Notes: generated from the letters alone by a model not told the origin. A stretch of DNA of 15,729 nucleotides from Parvularia atlantis (GCA_943704415.1 CALSCO010001229.1:1-15729), one strand, 5' to 3'; positions 1 through 9,144 are shown, counted from the stretch's first letter. Numbers and translations are program-made.

Positions 1-10
1 GGGGGGGGGG
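1..10. repeat. poly-G run at the left edge
   Basis: The window opens with ten G residues, inside what appears to be the last part of an intron of the upstream gene. A 23-G run also sits in an SOS intron at 4874-4896, so long G runs are a recurring intron feature here. The edge may be an assembly break at a homopolymer. Confidence 0.6.
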
Positions 11-65
11 CGTGTGCAGGGGCGTGCAACGTGCAGCGTGCGTGCTGAGACTGTGACGCCGCCAG

Positions 66-266
66 AGTGGGCGCGGGCATACCAGCACGCGGTCGCGAAG
101 GAGCACCACCACGAGTTGTCCGCGGGCACGGGCACGCCCAAGCCCGGTGCGTGCTGAGCGCCGGACAGCGGACAAGCGCACTAACGCACGTCCGATGCGC
201 GGCGCAGGTGCGCTCGGCGCTGCGGACGTCATCAGCAACGTGCTCGAGATCGCCCGCGGCCTGTGA
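66..266 (+). CDS. 3' end of an unidentified upstream gene (last two exons)
   Basis: Two exons can be joined: 66-146 and 208-266, with a 61-nt intron at 147-207 (donor GTGCGT, branch-like CTAAC, acceptor CAG). An earlier intron ends at 65 after ctgag/gtgacg and CAG and runs off the left edge. The joined frame gives about 45 C-terminal residues, beginning WARAYQHAVAKEHHHE and ending ADVISNVLEIARGL, then TGA at 264-266. The middle is Gly/Thr/Pro-rich and the end looks amphipathic. I do not recognise the family. The splice signals match those of the neighbouring genes, which is the main support that this is real coding sequence. The start and most of the protein lie outside the window. Confidence 0.6.
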   Translation, partial: SGRGHTSTRSRRSTTTSCPRARARPSPVRAERRTADKRTNARPMRGAGALGAADVISNVLEIARGL

Positions 267-643
267 CCGGGGGAAGGGGCCGCGGCGGGGCGCAGTGACA
301 CCCCGCCGCGCGCTTTGTGTGTGACGAATGCCTTGGCCGCGCTGTGCGCCCCAGCCCAACTCAGTGCGCGTCTTCTGCGCCCCCCTGCCAGGCGTTTCCC
401 AGCATGACCGCTTGTTGTCGTCTGCACCTGCGCGCGCGCCGTGCACTCGCCCCCCCTGCTTCGTTGCTGCGGCCCCTTGCGCGCCCGCCCTCTGCCTGCC
501 CCATACGGCCGTCACCGTCTGATGCGTGGTGTCGCAGGCCGCCGCCGCGTAGCCGCCAGGGAGGGAAGGGGAAAAAAAAAGGCAGCGCAAGACAGGTCGT
601 GACGCACCCGTGTGATACACCAGCGCGACGCCCGACGTGCGAC
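267..643. promoter_or_regulatory. Intergenic region and presumed SOS promoter/leader
   Basis: This 377-bp interval lies between the TGA of the upstream gene (264-266) and the preferred SOS ATG (644). It holds a purine block with nine A residues (572-580) about 65 bp before the ATG, and pyrimidine-rich patches around 415-480. I see no TATA box or clear poly(A) signal. The SOS frame stays open upstream through an in-frame ATG at 404, which would add 80 low-complexity Arg/Pro/Ala residues. I judge this unlikely because the extension looks like translated GC-rich leader and the 644 ATG has the better context (gacATGG). Confidence 0.45.
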
Positions 644-3600
644 ATGGCCCCGGCACCCCCGAACGCGCCGCAGACCGCGCCCGCGGTGCTGCCACCGCCG
701 TTTGTAGAGCCGGCGCGGCGGGTGCGCGCGCTGCCGGCGCGAGGCCGCCCTCACCGCGCGCACTTCCCCACGGCCCCTTGCGCGCGCAGACCGTCTTCAA
801 CGAGCCCATCCGGCGCGTGCTCGCGCAGGTGCACGTCAGCGTCTCGCTCAACATGCAGGCCACGGACTTTCTCGACTCGCAGGTGCGCGCCGCACCGCAA
901 CGCGACACCGCTGCGACGCGCCGTCTCACGTCGCCGCGGCGTTTCACTCCCTCAGCTGGTCCTCTTCCTCGGGCGCGTCTTCTCGCCCCGGCTGACGTCG
1001 TACCAGGCCATCAAGGACTGGACGTGCCGTGTGCTGTCGGAAGAGCTGGCCAGCTGGGCCATCGACGCCGGCGATGAGGTGCGCGCGCGCTCGCGCACGC
1101 TGCACGGCCGGATGGCGCTCAGCGGCGCATCCGCGCGCATTCAGATCTACAACAGCTCGCAGGCTGTGTGGCGCAAGGCAATCGAGAAGGACAAGAAGTC
1201 GGCGCCGCACATCGACGGCCTGAGCTTCCCCGTGGACTTTGTCTACACGGACAACTACTTTGTGGGCGACAAGGCGCGCCGTGCCTGGCCGCGCTCCGCA
1301 CCGCTCCTGACCGTTTTTCGTCCCCCGCGTAGATGGACCTCGACGCGGCCGTGTTTCTGATGGGCGTCGTCGAGTATCTCTGCGCTGACATCCTCAAGCT
1401 CGCGGCGAACTACGCCATGAACCAGCAGCGGCGCACGATCGACCTGAACGACATCAAGTCGGTGGTGCGTGCCCGCGCCCACTGCCGCCCAGCGTCTCCC
1501 TCCCCTCTTATCTGTGTCACGCGCAGCTCCTGCTCGACCCGGCCCTGCAGGAGACGTTCCTGCGCATGCGCGAGGAGTACGCCGTGATCTTGCTGCGCAA
1601 GCTCGAGGATAGCATCGCGCGCGACCTGACGTTGCTGCTCAAGGTGCGCCCACCCGTGCCCACCCGCGTGCACTCACGCGCGCACAGGTCTTTGGCGACC
1701 CGCTCAAGACGCTCAAGGAGGCCGGGCTGCCCGAGCTCTTCGCGAGCGTGGCGCAGGTCGCGGCGTTCCACAAAAACGTGTCGAAAATGATCGCGGACGT
1801 CAACTTCAAGGGTGCGCGCGCGCCGCCGCCTGCCGCTGGGCGGCCCACTGAGCGTGGTGCCTGCAGGTATCCAGCAGGTGCTTGAGCTGTTTGTGGCGCA
1901 GCAGGCCGTGTTCCTCGACTACTTCCGGGTGTTTGACAAGATCGCGCGCGAGCTGAACGAGTGGCGGCAGCAGTCTGCCGTGCGCAAGCTGCTCGAGGTC
2001 TGCCGCGCAGCGTGTGCACAATGTGCGGCTCGTTGGCTCACGCGCGCGTGCGCTCAGGATCGTCAGCTGTCACGCGCGTGCGAGCACCACCTGCTCCGGC
2101 TGATGTGGAAGCCCATGGTCAACATCTACGCTTTCTACACGCAGCTCGTGCGCATTATGGATCTCGTGGCCGAGGACAACGAGATCGTCGAGATCCTCAA
2201 GAAGGCTCGCTTGCCGGCTGGCCCGGTGTCGTGCGGCTGACAACCACCAAATACAGGCCCAAATCCTCGTCGAGAAGGCGCGCAGCGCGGGCGTGCCGTT
2301 CGGGCTCAGCATCGACGAGGGCGACCCGGACCTGCGCGTGCCGCTGTGGCAGGTGCGCGCACCGCAACCGTGGCCGACATGAACGCTTACCGGCTTTCTC
2401 GGCGCAGTACATGGACTACACCGAGATGCAGCTCAAGATCGACGGCTGGCAGGGCAAGAACATCGCCGAGTACGACACGCTGCTGAAGAGGGAGGGCGTC
2501 CTGGGCATGATCGTCGTCGTGAACGGGCAGCGCAAGTACAAGAAGCCCAAAGGTGGCGCATGGTGGCGGCCGTGTGGCCGGCGCCTGGCTCTGACGCCTC
2601 TGCGCAGACCGCCACTTTATCCTCTTTGACAAGTTCATCGTGTGCTGCAAGCCGAGCGACTCGCTGCTCGGCAAGCGCAACTCGTTCGTGCTCAAGGTGA
2701 GGCGGCTGTGGCCCCACCGCAGCGGGCATGCTCACGCGTGTGTGCGCGCGCTGCAGGAGATCATCCTAATCAAGAACGTCAAGATCGTCGAGCTGGACGA
2801 TGTGGAGGACCTGAAGCACGGTGCGCACGCGCGCGCGCGCATGAGGCCGCACGGCGGACTTGCACTGAGTGCGGCCCGCGCGAGCAGTGATCGAGCTGCA
2901 GAAGGAGAAGGAGGGCTCGGTGCTGCTCTCGTGCGCCTCGGAGCAGGAGCGGCGCGACTGGCTCGCGGCGCTGCACACGGTCAAGTCGGGCTCGCAGCTG
3001 GCGTACTCGCTCGAGCGCGTGCTGCTGCAGGAGGCCATCCAGGTGCGCTTTTGCGCCGTCGCTGCTACCGCTGCAACCTGGCCGCTGCTCAACGCGCCGC
3101 GCTCGCCAGGGGCCCGAGCTGCCGTCCGAGATGCGCCTGACCGAGGAGGAGTACCGCTTCGCCGCGCCCGACACGCCCGACAACATCGTGTTTGAGGTGG
3201 CGGTGCGCTCGCGGCTGCAGCTCGCTTAATGCGGCTGCGCGCACAGATCGGCCAGACAAACGACGGCATCCCGCTCATCAAGGCCGCGACCGTGCTCAAG
3301 CTGGTCGAGCGACTCACGTTTGACAAGTACGCCGACACCAACTACATGATCCAGTTCCTGCTCACGTACCGCTCATTTATGAACTCGATGGAGGTGCGCG
3401 CCGTTCGCGTGCGCACGCGACGCACACACGCTCTCACACCCGGCGCAGCTGCTGGACTTGCTCATCGAGCGCTTCAACCTGCCGCTGCCCAAGAAGGCGT
3501 CGCCGGAGCAGGTCGACGACTTCAAGTGCCGTCGCGCCGCGCCGTGCGACGCGCTGCGGCCTGCTGACGCCCACCCGTCCGCGTCCAGGGAGAAGGTCCG

Positions 3601-6060
3601 CCGGCCCGTGCAGCTGCGCGTATTCAACGTGGTCAAGAACTGGGTCGACAAGCACTTTGGCGACTTTACGCAGTCGGAGGAGCTCCTGAAAAAGTTCAAC
3701 GATTTCCTCAAGGACGACATGGAGAATACGGAGGGCATGGACAAGGCCGTGCAGGCGCTGAAGCGCACGGTCAATAAGCGGGTGCGAGCGGCTCTGGGGC
3801 TTGCTCGTGCTCGCCACTCATGCGCTGGCACCGCTCGCAGCTCGACGAGATGCAGCAGGGCGTGGGCGGCGCCGAGGCGTCCACGGGAGCGGCCGGCGAC
3901 GCGCCCGTGCAGACGTTCTCGACAAGGCCGCCCGATGCCAACCGGACGGGCGTGACGGAGAAGATCACAGACGTGCTCGCGCTCGACCCGCTCGAGGTTG
4001 CGCGGCAGATGACCATCATCGAGTTTGATCTGTACCGGTGCGCGGGCCGGTCGGCGCCGTGCGCGCTCACGCGGGCCGCGCCCTCGCTAGGTCCATCAAG
4101 TCGTTCGAGTGCCTGAACCAGCGCTGGGCCAAGAAGAATAAGGAGACGGAGGCGCCCAACATCCTCGCAATGATCGAGCGGTTCAACGCGGTGCGCCATC
4201 GGCTGTGCGGGCTGCGCGGCGGCTGATGTGGCCTGCGGCGCGGCCCGTCGCAGGTCAGCAACTGGGTCAAGACGGTCATTGTCACGACCGAGGATCTGCA
4301 GACACGCACCGAGACGCTCGAGCGCTTCATCAGGATCGCCGAGGTGGCGGCTGACCGCTTGCGTTTGCTGTCACACCAACACACACGCACGCACGCACGC
4401 ACGCACGCAGAAATGCATGGAGCTGAACAACTTCAACGCGATGATGGAGATCCTCTCGGGACTCAACTCAATCTCGGTCAACCGGCTGCGGCTGACGTGG
4501 TCGGTGCGTGTGCCGTCCGCTCGCCGCGCGCCTCGCTGTCTGAGGCTGACGCCGCGACCGCAGGGGATATCGAAAAAGTCGCAGTCGATGTACAACGAGA
4601 TTGTGCAGCTCATGACGCCCGAGAAGAACTACGCCAGCTTTCGCCAGGCGCTGCACACGCGCCAGCCGCCGTGCATCCCGTACTTTGGTGCGTGTGTGCG
4701 CGTGCCCGGCCGACGCGTGCTCACGGTAGCGCAGGCATGTACCTGACCGACCTCACGTTCATCGAGGACGGCAACAAGGACTTGCTGCCGGGCACGGATT
4801 TGATCAACTTCTCCAAGCGGAGACGCACGGCTGCGGTGATCACCGAGATCCAGCAGTACCAGCAAGTGCGCGCGGGGGGGGGGGGGGGGGGGGGGGCGGG
4901 CGTGCGGCCCCGTTGGGCCAGACGCTGACGACGGGCCGTGCTGGCGCAGCTGCCGTACGCGTTCGAGCGCGTGGAGGAAATCCAGCGCTTCCTACGCGAG
5001 GGCGTGATCTGGGACGACGAGGAGTGCTACCGCAAGTCGCTCGAGATCGAGCCGCGGCACCTGACGTCTGGCGCAGCGCCGGGCGGCATGTCGCAGAAGG
5101 ACGTGAGTGCCGACGTGCGCGTGCAGGTTGCTGCGGCCGGCTCACGCCGGCGATCGTGCTCCGCAGAGTGACGCCGTCTCGATTAACTCGATCAGCTCGA
5201 CGGCGTCGTCCACGCTCAGCACGACGCCGCCGACGAGCCTGCCGCGGTCGCGCTCGATCCAGGACATCAACGAGGACGACGGGCAGAGGAAGGCGCGCAC
5301 GAAGATCGTCGGCCGGTGGCGGCCCGCCTGACACGCGCCGCGGCGGCAGGAGAAGCGCAGCGGGTCGAGCCCCAACCTGCCGCCGTTCCACCGCAAGATC
5401 TCGTCGACGACGGCCAAGCTCGCGCACAACATCTCCAACAGCAGATCGGTCACTTCAGCACTAACCATGCTCAAGTCGGTCTCTGCCAGGTGCGTGTGTC
5501 TGCGCGAGGCGCGTCGGCTGATGGACGTTTGTGCGTGCGTGCGCAACGCAGCGCGGCACAGCTGAGCGAAAAGTTCATGGCGGCCGCGCAGAGCGCCGCG
5601 GCATCCGGCACAAGCTCGCCGTCCATCTCGGGCGAGAAGGCGCGCGCGCGGCCTCGGCGGCGGGCAGGTGCGGCGCTGACAGGGCGGCAGGTGGGCAAGG
5701 CGGGCGTGTTCTTCACTGACGACCGGGGCGACGGCTCGTCGCCGTCCGTCGAGCGCCTGTCGCCTGCGATCGGGTGCGTCACACCGCGGTCCCAGCAGGC
5801 AGCAGCACGCTGACGGCGGCATGGTGCACACGCAGGGTGCGCGGCCCGGACGCCGAGCAGAGCGCAGCGGGTGCGCCGGGCGAGGCTGGCGGCATCAAGG
5901 ACCGGTCGATGTCGCTGTCGAGCAGCGAGTACCACAACAAGGTGCGTGCGGCCCGTTGCCTGACGTCGGCGGCTGCTGAACCCCCTGCACCCGCCAGGCC
6001 CTGCCGCCCACGCCGCCACCACGCGACCGCTCGATGACACAGGGGCAGGGCCCAAAGTGA
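644..6060 (+). CDS. SOS: SOS-type Ras guanine nucleotide exchange factor
   Basis: Exons: 644-721, 790-882, 956-1078, 1145-1273, 1333-1464, 1527-1643, 1688-1811, 1867-1997, 2058-2204, 2257-2352, 2408-2552, 2608-2696, 2757-2820, 2888-3042, 3110-3196, 3247-3393, 3449-3525, 3589-3781, 3841-4037, 4091-4190, 4254-4343, 4411-4503, 4564-4687, 4735-4865, 4950-5102, 5167-5292, 5350-5489, 5552-5639, 5691-5773, 5836-5941, 5998-6060. They total 3621 nt, 1206 aa. By family knowledge it loads Ras with GTP at the plasma membrane. Seen in order: tandem histone folds (about 33-185; [19 protein letters not shown]), DH (about 190-400), PH (about 405-535; [22 protein letters not shown]), a linker resembling SOS ([18 protein letters not shown]), REM (about 571-770; [20 protein letters not shown]) and Cdc25 domain (about 755-1000; [34 protein letters not shown]). 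The Ser/Pro-rich tail ends with a PxxPxR motif. Family assignment is firm; a few splice boundaries (introns 3, 8, 9, 15, 28) are less certain. Confidence 0.93.
1274..1332 (+). other. GC-AG intron 4 of SOS
   Basis: This 59-nt intron reads AAG|GCGCGC at the donor and GTAG at the acceptor, with ctgac inside. Splicing here joins GDK to [11 protein letters not shown], which matches the family alignment around the second histone fold. The nearest GT donor (1281) would break the reading frame. Confidence 0.75.
2205..2256 (+). other. Probable GC-AG intron 9 of SOS
   Basis: A 52-nt intron with donor AAG|GCTCGC, branch-like ggctgac and acceptor ACAG joins EILKK to AQILVEKA in frame. An alternative GT donor at 2226 also keeps frame but gives an intron of only 31 nt, well below every other intron here. 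Confidence 0.55.
4385..4408 (+). repeat. (ACGC)6 microsatellite in SOS intron 21
   Basis: Six ACGC units lie just before the CAG acceptor at 4410, in the place where a polypyrimidine tract would be expected. Confidence 0.8.
4874..4896 (+). repeat. 23-nt poly-G tract in SOS intron 24
   Basis: An uninterrupted run of G sits directly after the GTGCGCGC donor region of the 84-nt intron 4866-4949, the longest in the window. It is a likely length polymorphism or sequencing-error site, but being intronic it does not affect the reading frame. Confidence 0.85.
5293..5349 (+). other. GC-AG intron 26 of SOS
   Basis: A 57-nt intron, AAG|GCGCGC to GCAG with cctgac inside, joins GQRK to [10 protein letters not shown] in frame. 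The donor hexamer and the preceding AAG are identical to intron 4. Using GT donors downstream gives introns of only 34-42 nt, one of them out of frame. Confidence 0.65.
5640..5690 (+). other. Possible GC-AG intron 28 of SOS
   Basis: A 51-nt stretch with AAG|GCGCGC donor, gctgac branch-like motif and GCAG acceptor separates SISGEK from [13 protein letters not shown]. It is a multiple of three and stop-free, so retention would simply add 17 Arg/Ala/Gly-rich residues. Removal is preferred only because the donor and length match introns 4 and 26. Confidence 0.5.
6007..6024 (+). other. C-terminal PxxPxR (class II SH3-ligand) motif of SOS
   Basis: Residues about 1190-1195 read PTPPPR within [10 protein letters not shown], close to the C-terminus. 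Animal SOS tails carry PxxPxR motifs bound by Grb2 SH3 domains. Seen: the motif and its position. Inferred: adaptor binding. The splice joining this last exon (acceptor 5997) puts it in the SOS frame before the TGA at 6058-6060. Confidence 0.5.
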
Positions 6061-6083
6061 TCGAAAGCGGACCGAAAGTGATC
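6054..6083. promoter_or_regulatory. Direct repeat AAAGTGATC in the SOS/phosphoesterase gap
   Basis: AAAGTGATC occurs at 6054-6062, overlapping the SOS stop, and again at 6075-6083, 21 bp apart start to start. The second copy begins 35 bp before the ATG of the next gene. Two turns of DNA between copies in a 49-bp gap suggest a promoter element; no factor is assigned. Confidence 0.35.
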
Positions 6084-6109
6084 AGGTTGCCGTCTCACTG
6101 ACTCGCTCG

Positions 6110-7953
6110 ATGCCCTGGCCACCGCGCGCCGTCGCCTTCGCGGCGGTGTGGGTCGTGGCGCTCGTGACGGGCGAGCTGCTGGCGTTCCACCTGAGTGCGC
6201 TGCTGTGCGCGTGGCGGTGGCCCGCCGCGCCGGCCCTGCCGACCGCCGCCGGCACGCCGCTGGCCGCGCCCGTGCGCGTGGCGCTCGTGGCCGACCCACA
6301 GCTGACGGACCGGTGGTCGTACCCGGGGCGCCCGGCCGCGCTCGAGTGGCTGACCGAGTACCACGCCGACGCCTTCATGGCCCGCGCCTTCTACGTGCTG
6401 CAGCTGTACACGGCGCCGCAGGCCGTGTTCTTCGTCGGCGACCTGTTTGACGGCGGGCGCGACTACGACGACGACGCGTGCGCGCCCACGGCGGCCCCCG
6501 CCCGTACGCGCTCGACGGGCCGGCTCACACGTGCGCGTGCGGCAGGGCCTGGCGCGGCGACTTTGCGCGCTTCCGCAACATCTTCCGCCCGCGCCTGCGC
6601 CGGCCCAGCGTGGCCGTGGACGTCGTCGCGGCGCCGCTGCACCCGGTCCAGCTCATGGACCTCAAGCAGGTCCAGCTCGACGTCCCGCGCGCCCTCCCGC
6701 ACACGCGCCAGCGCCGCGGGCCGCTGCTGTTCTTCACCGCCGGCAACCACGACCTCGGCCTGGACGAGGAGATCGTCGACCGCGTGCGCGTGCGCTTCTT
6801 GAAGCACTTTGGGCCGACGTCGTACGCGCTCACACTCAACAACGTCTCGTTCGCCGTGCTCGACCTGCTCGGTGCGTGCGCGCACGCGCGGCGCGTGGAC
6901 GCAGGCCGCCCACGAGCCCGCCGCGGCGCACAGAGATGCGCAAGTATGGGCCGTACGAGTACACGAACCTGCCGCTGCGACGCATGCTCGACGGCCTGCA
7001 CTGTGCGCGCCCCTCTGGCGGCTCACACGACGCGCGCGGCTGAACACGACGCGTCGCGCAGCCGAGATTGTGCAGCGCGACGGCGGCGTCGACGTGCTGG
7101 TCGAGCACATCCCGTTCCATCGGCCACCCAACAGCACATGTGGGCCGTACCGACGGTCGCCAGGTCAGTGCGGGCCGCTGTGACGCGCGCACGCGTGGGG
7201 CTGCGGGCCTGAACGACGGCGTGTGCCCCGCAGCGATCAGGGACGCGGGCGGGCGGCTGTACTACAACATGCTGACCAACAGGACAACGGTCGCGCTGCT
7301 CGACTGGCTGCGGCCGCGCGTGATCTTCTCGGGCGACGACCACGACCAATGTTCGCACAACCACACGTTCGACGTCTTTGAGGTGTGTGTGTGTGCGCGC
7401 GCGCGCAGGGCACGTGGCGACGCGGAAGTGACCTTTTCGCAGCACACCGTCGGCACGTTCAGCCCGCTCATGGGCAACCTGTTGCCGAGGTGTGCGCCCG
7501 TCGCAACGCACGCCGCGCGCGCTGACACTCGCGCACGTGCGCGCCAGCTTTGGCATGCTCACCGCGCAGAAGCTCAGCAACGGCACGGCGCTCGCGTACG
7601 ACGTGTGCTTCCTGCCGCAGTCGATCAACATCCTGCTCGCCTACGCCGCGCTCTGCGTCGTCTCCTTGCCGGCGTACCTTATCGTCGCCGCAGCGGTGGT
7701 GCAGGACACATCGGAGGCGCGGCTGCACCTGCCGTTGGGCGGGGCGGGCACCGGGCTGCTGCGCAGCTTTGTGAGCGTGCCGTGCACGCGGCTGGTCGTG
7801 CGCCTACGCAGCCCGACACGGAGCGACGTGCGCCTGCTGATCAGTCTCGCCGTGCGCCTGCTCGGGCTGTACGTGTTGCTGCACGTGGCGCAGTGGCTCC
7901 TGATCTGGTCGGTGGCCATGGACCTGCACGACCCGGCCAGCTTTGTGGAGTAG
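6110..7953 (+). CDS. ER-type membrane metallophosphoesterase (Cdc1/Ted1/PGAP5-like)
   Basis: Exons: 6110-6477, 6546-6871, 6934-7002, 7062-7163, 7234-7382, 7443-7489, 7548-7953; 1467 nt, 488 aa. The family removes ethanolamine-phosphate from GPI-anchor glycans in the ER or Golgi. Calcineurin-fold metal motifs run in order: ADPQ (61-64), GDLFDGGR (110-117), GNHD (189-192), HIPFH (270-274) and SGDDHDQC (321-328). The last is a variant of the usual GHxH. An N-terminal hydrophobic segment (about 9-33) looks like a signal anchor, and two C-terminal membrane spans (about 380-405 and 451-477) follow, giving the topology expected for this family. The ATG lies 49 bp after the SOS stop. Whether it is the Cdc1, Ted1 or PGAP5 orthologue cannot be told from the sequence alone. 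Confidence 0.88.
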
Positions 7954-7975
7954 ACGAGCATTGTGAACTAGCGGA

Positions 7976-8543
7976 TCAGAACAGCGCCAGCCGTGCCTGC
8001 CCCGTGCGCAGCGGCACCCAGCACTGGTCCTCGACAAAGTGCATCAGGTCCGCGCACACCTCGGGGACGTCAAACAGCGACCGCTGCTTGACGTCCTTGT
8101 GGCAATCCAGCACGATCAGCGCAACGTCGTCCAGCCGCAGCGCGCCTGCGGCCGCTCCCGGTGTTGGCAAGCGCACGTCACGCGGCAGCACGTGTGCGCA
8201 CCGCGCTCAGCCAGCTTCGCGAGCCGGTTGGGTGTGCCGACGGCGATGCGCACGGGGTGCTTCTCGAGCAGCTCGACCTGCTCGTCGATCTTGATATGCT
8301 TCGCAAACAGCTTGGGTATCCTGCACAGCGTCTGGAACGGGCGCAGCTCGCTGTTGGGCCCCGCGTCAGCGTGGCCGTGCGACGGGCGACGAGCGGCACG
8401 GCACCGGACGACGTCGGCCGCGCGCAGCCCGGCCGCGGTCACGACGAGGATGTGCGGCGTGCCGCACGGCGCGTCGTTGCCGGCCGCCAGCTGCTGCTTC
8501 CAGTCGGAGCAGACTGCGCGTGGCCGCACGCGCTCAGCGTCCG

Positions 8544-8578
<35 letters not shown>

Positions 8579-9144
8579 AGCAGACACGCGCACCGTGCTT
8601 GACGAACGCGGGCCACTGCGCGTCGGCGTGCTCGCCGTCAAAGTCGGTCGTGTCGAGGAACATGTCAGCTGCCGGTCACGTCAGTGGCGGTGCCCGCGTT
8701 CACGTGCCGCGTGCGCGCACCGGTAAACGTCCGGTCCGCCAGCTCGGCCTCGCTGCGCCAGCTCTTGGCCGCGGCGCGGTACCAGTACGCGACAAAGTCG
8801 GCCTGCGCGTCGATCGCCGCGCCGACAGCGGCCGCCGCGACGTCGGGCGAGCGCCGCTTGTCGCCGCCGGCCTTCTGCCGCTTGCGCCGCGCCTTCCTGG
8901 CCTCGGCCTCGCGCGCCTCGGCGCCGGGCCCGGCCGGCTGCTCGACACGCGCGCGCTTGGCGGGCGTCTTGCCCTTGGCCGGCGCAAAGCTCCCGTCGAG
9001 CTCGTCGTCGTCGTCACCACCAGCTGCGGCCGCCGTGCGCTTGGCCGGCGCAGGCGGTGCCGGGCCGCGCACAGGCTCGACGAGCCAGTCGTCGTCCAGC
9101 TCGTCGCCGCCGCCGTCGGCCGCGTGGCTTCGCTTCGCGGGCAT
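7976..9144 (-). CDS. CMS1: CMS1/CMSS1 nucleolar ribosome-biogenesis protein
   Basis: Minus-strand exons in transcript order: 9144-8721, 8668-8594, 8513-8405, 8350-8202, 8145-7976; 927 nt, 308 aa, close to the 280-290 aa of known members. CMS1 proteins are degenerate DEAD-box-like factors linked to the small ribosomal subunit. The N-terminus is acidic then Lys/Arg-rich (DELDDDWLVEP; KARRKRQKAGGDKRR), as expected for a nucleolar protein. Helicase-like remnants follow: ILVVTAAGLRAADVVR (188-203), VRIAVGTPNRLAKL (236-249) and LIVLDCHKDVKQRSLFDVPE (262-281). The last occupies the DEAD position without an intact DEAD box, which is normal for the family. It converges with the phosphoesterase gene (22 bp between stops) and diverges from the myotubularin gene (21 bp between starts). 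Confidence 0.85.
8542..8577 (+). repeat. (CGTG)9 microsatellite in CMS1 intron 2
   Basis: Nine tetranucleotide units lie in the 80-nt intron 8514-8593. On the transcript strand this reads CACG/ACGC, the same unit as the repeat in SOS intron 21. Confidence 0.85.

Noticed and set aside
404-643. Earlier SOS start at the in-frame ATG at 404
   Set aside because: It would add 80 Arg/Pro/Ala residues without similarity to SOS and contains the A9 purine block typical of a leader; kept only as an alternative.
317-1360. 347-codon uninterrupted plus-strand frame
   Set aside because: Parts are true SOS exons, but the frame also runs through leader and introns. Removing GTGCG...CAG introns gives the better histone-fold match.
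8542-8577. Possible CRISPR-like or satellite array
   Set aside because: It is a simple tetranucleotide run inside one intron, with no spacers and no repeat units of CRISPR length.
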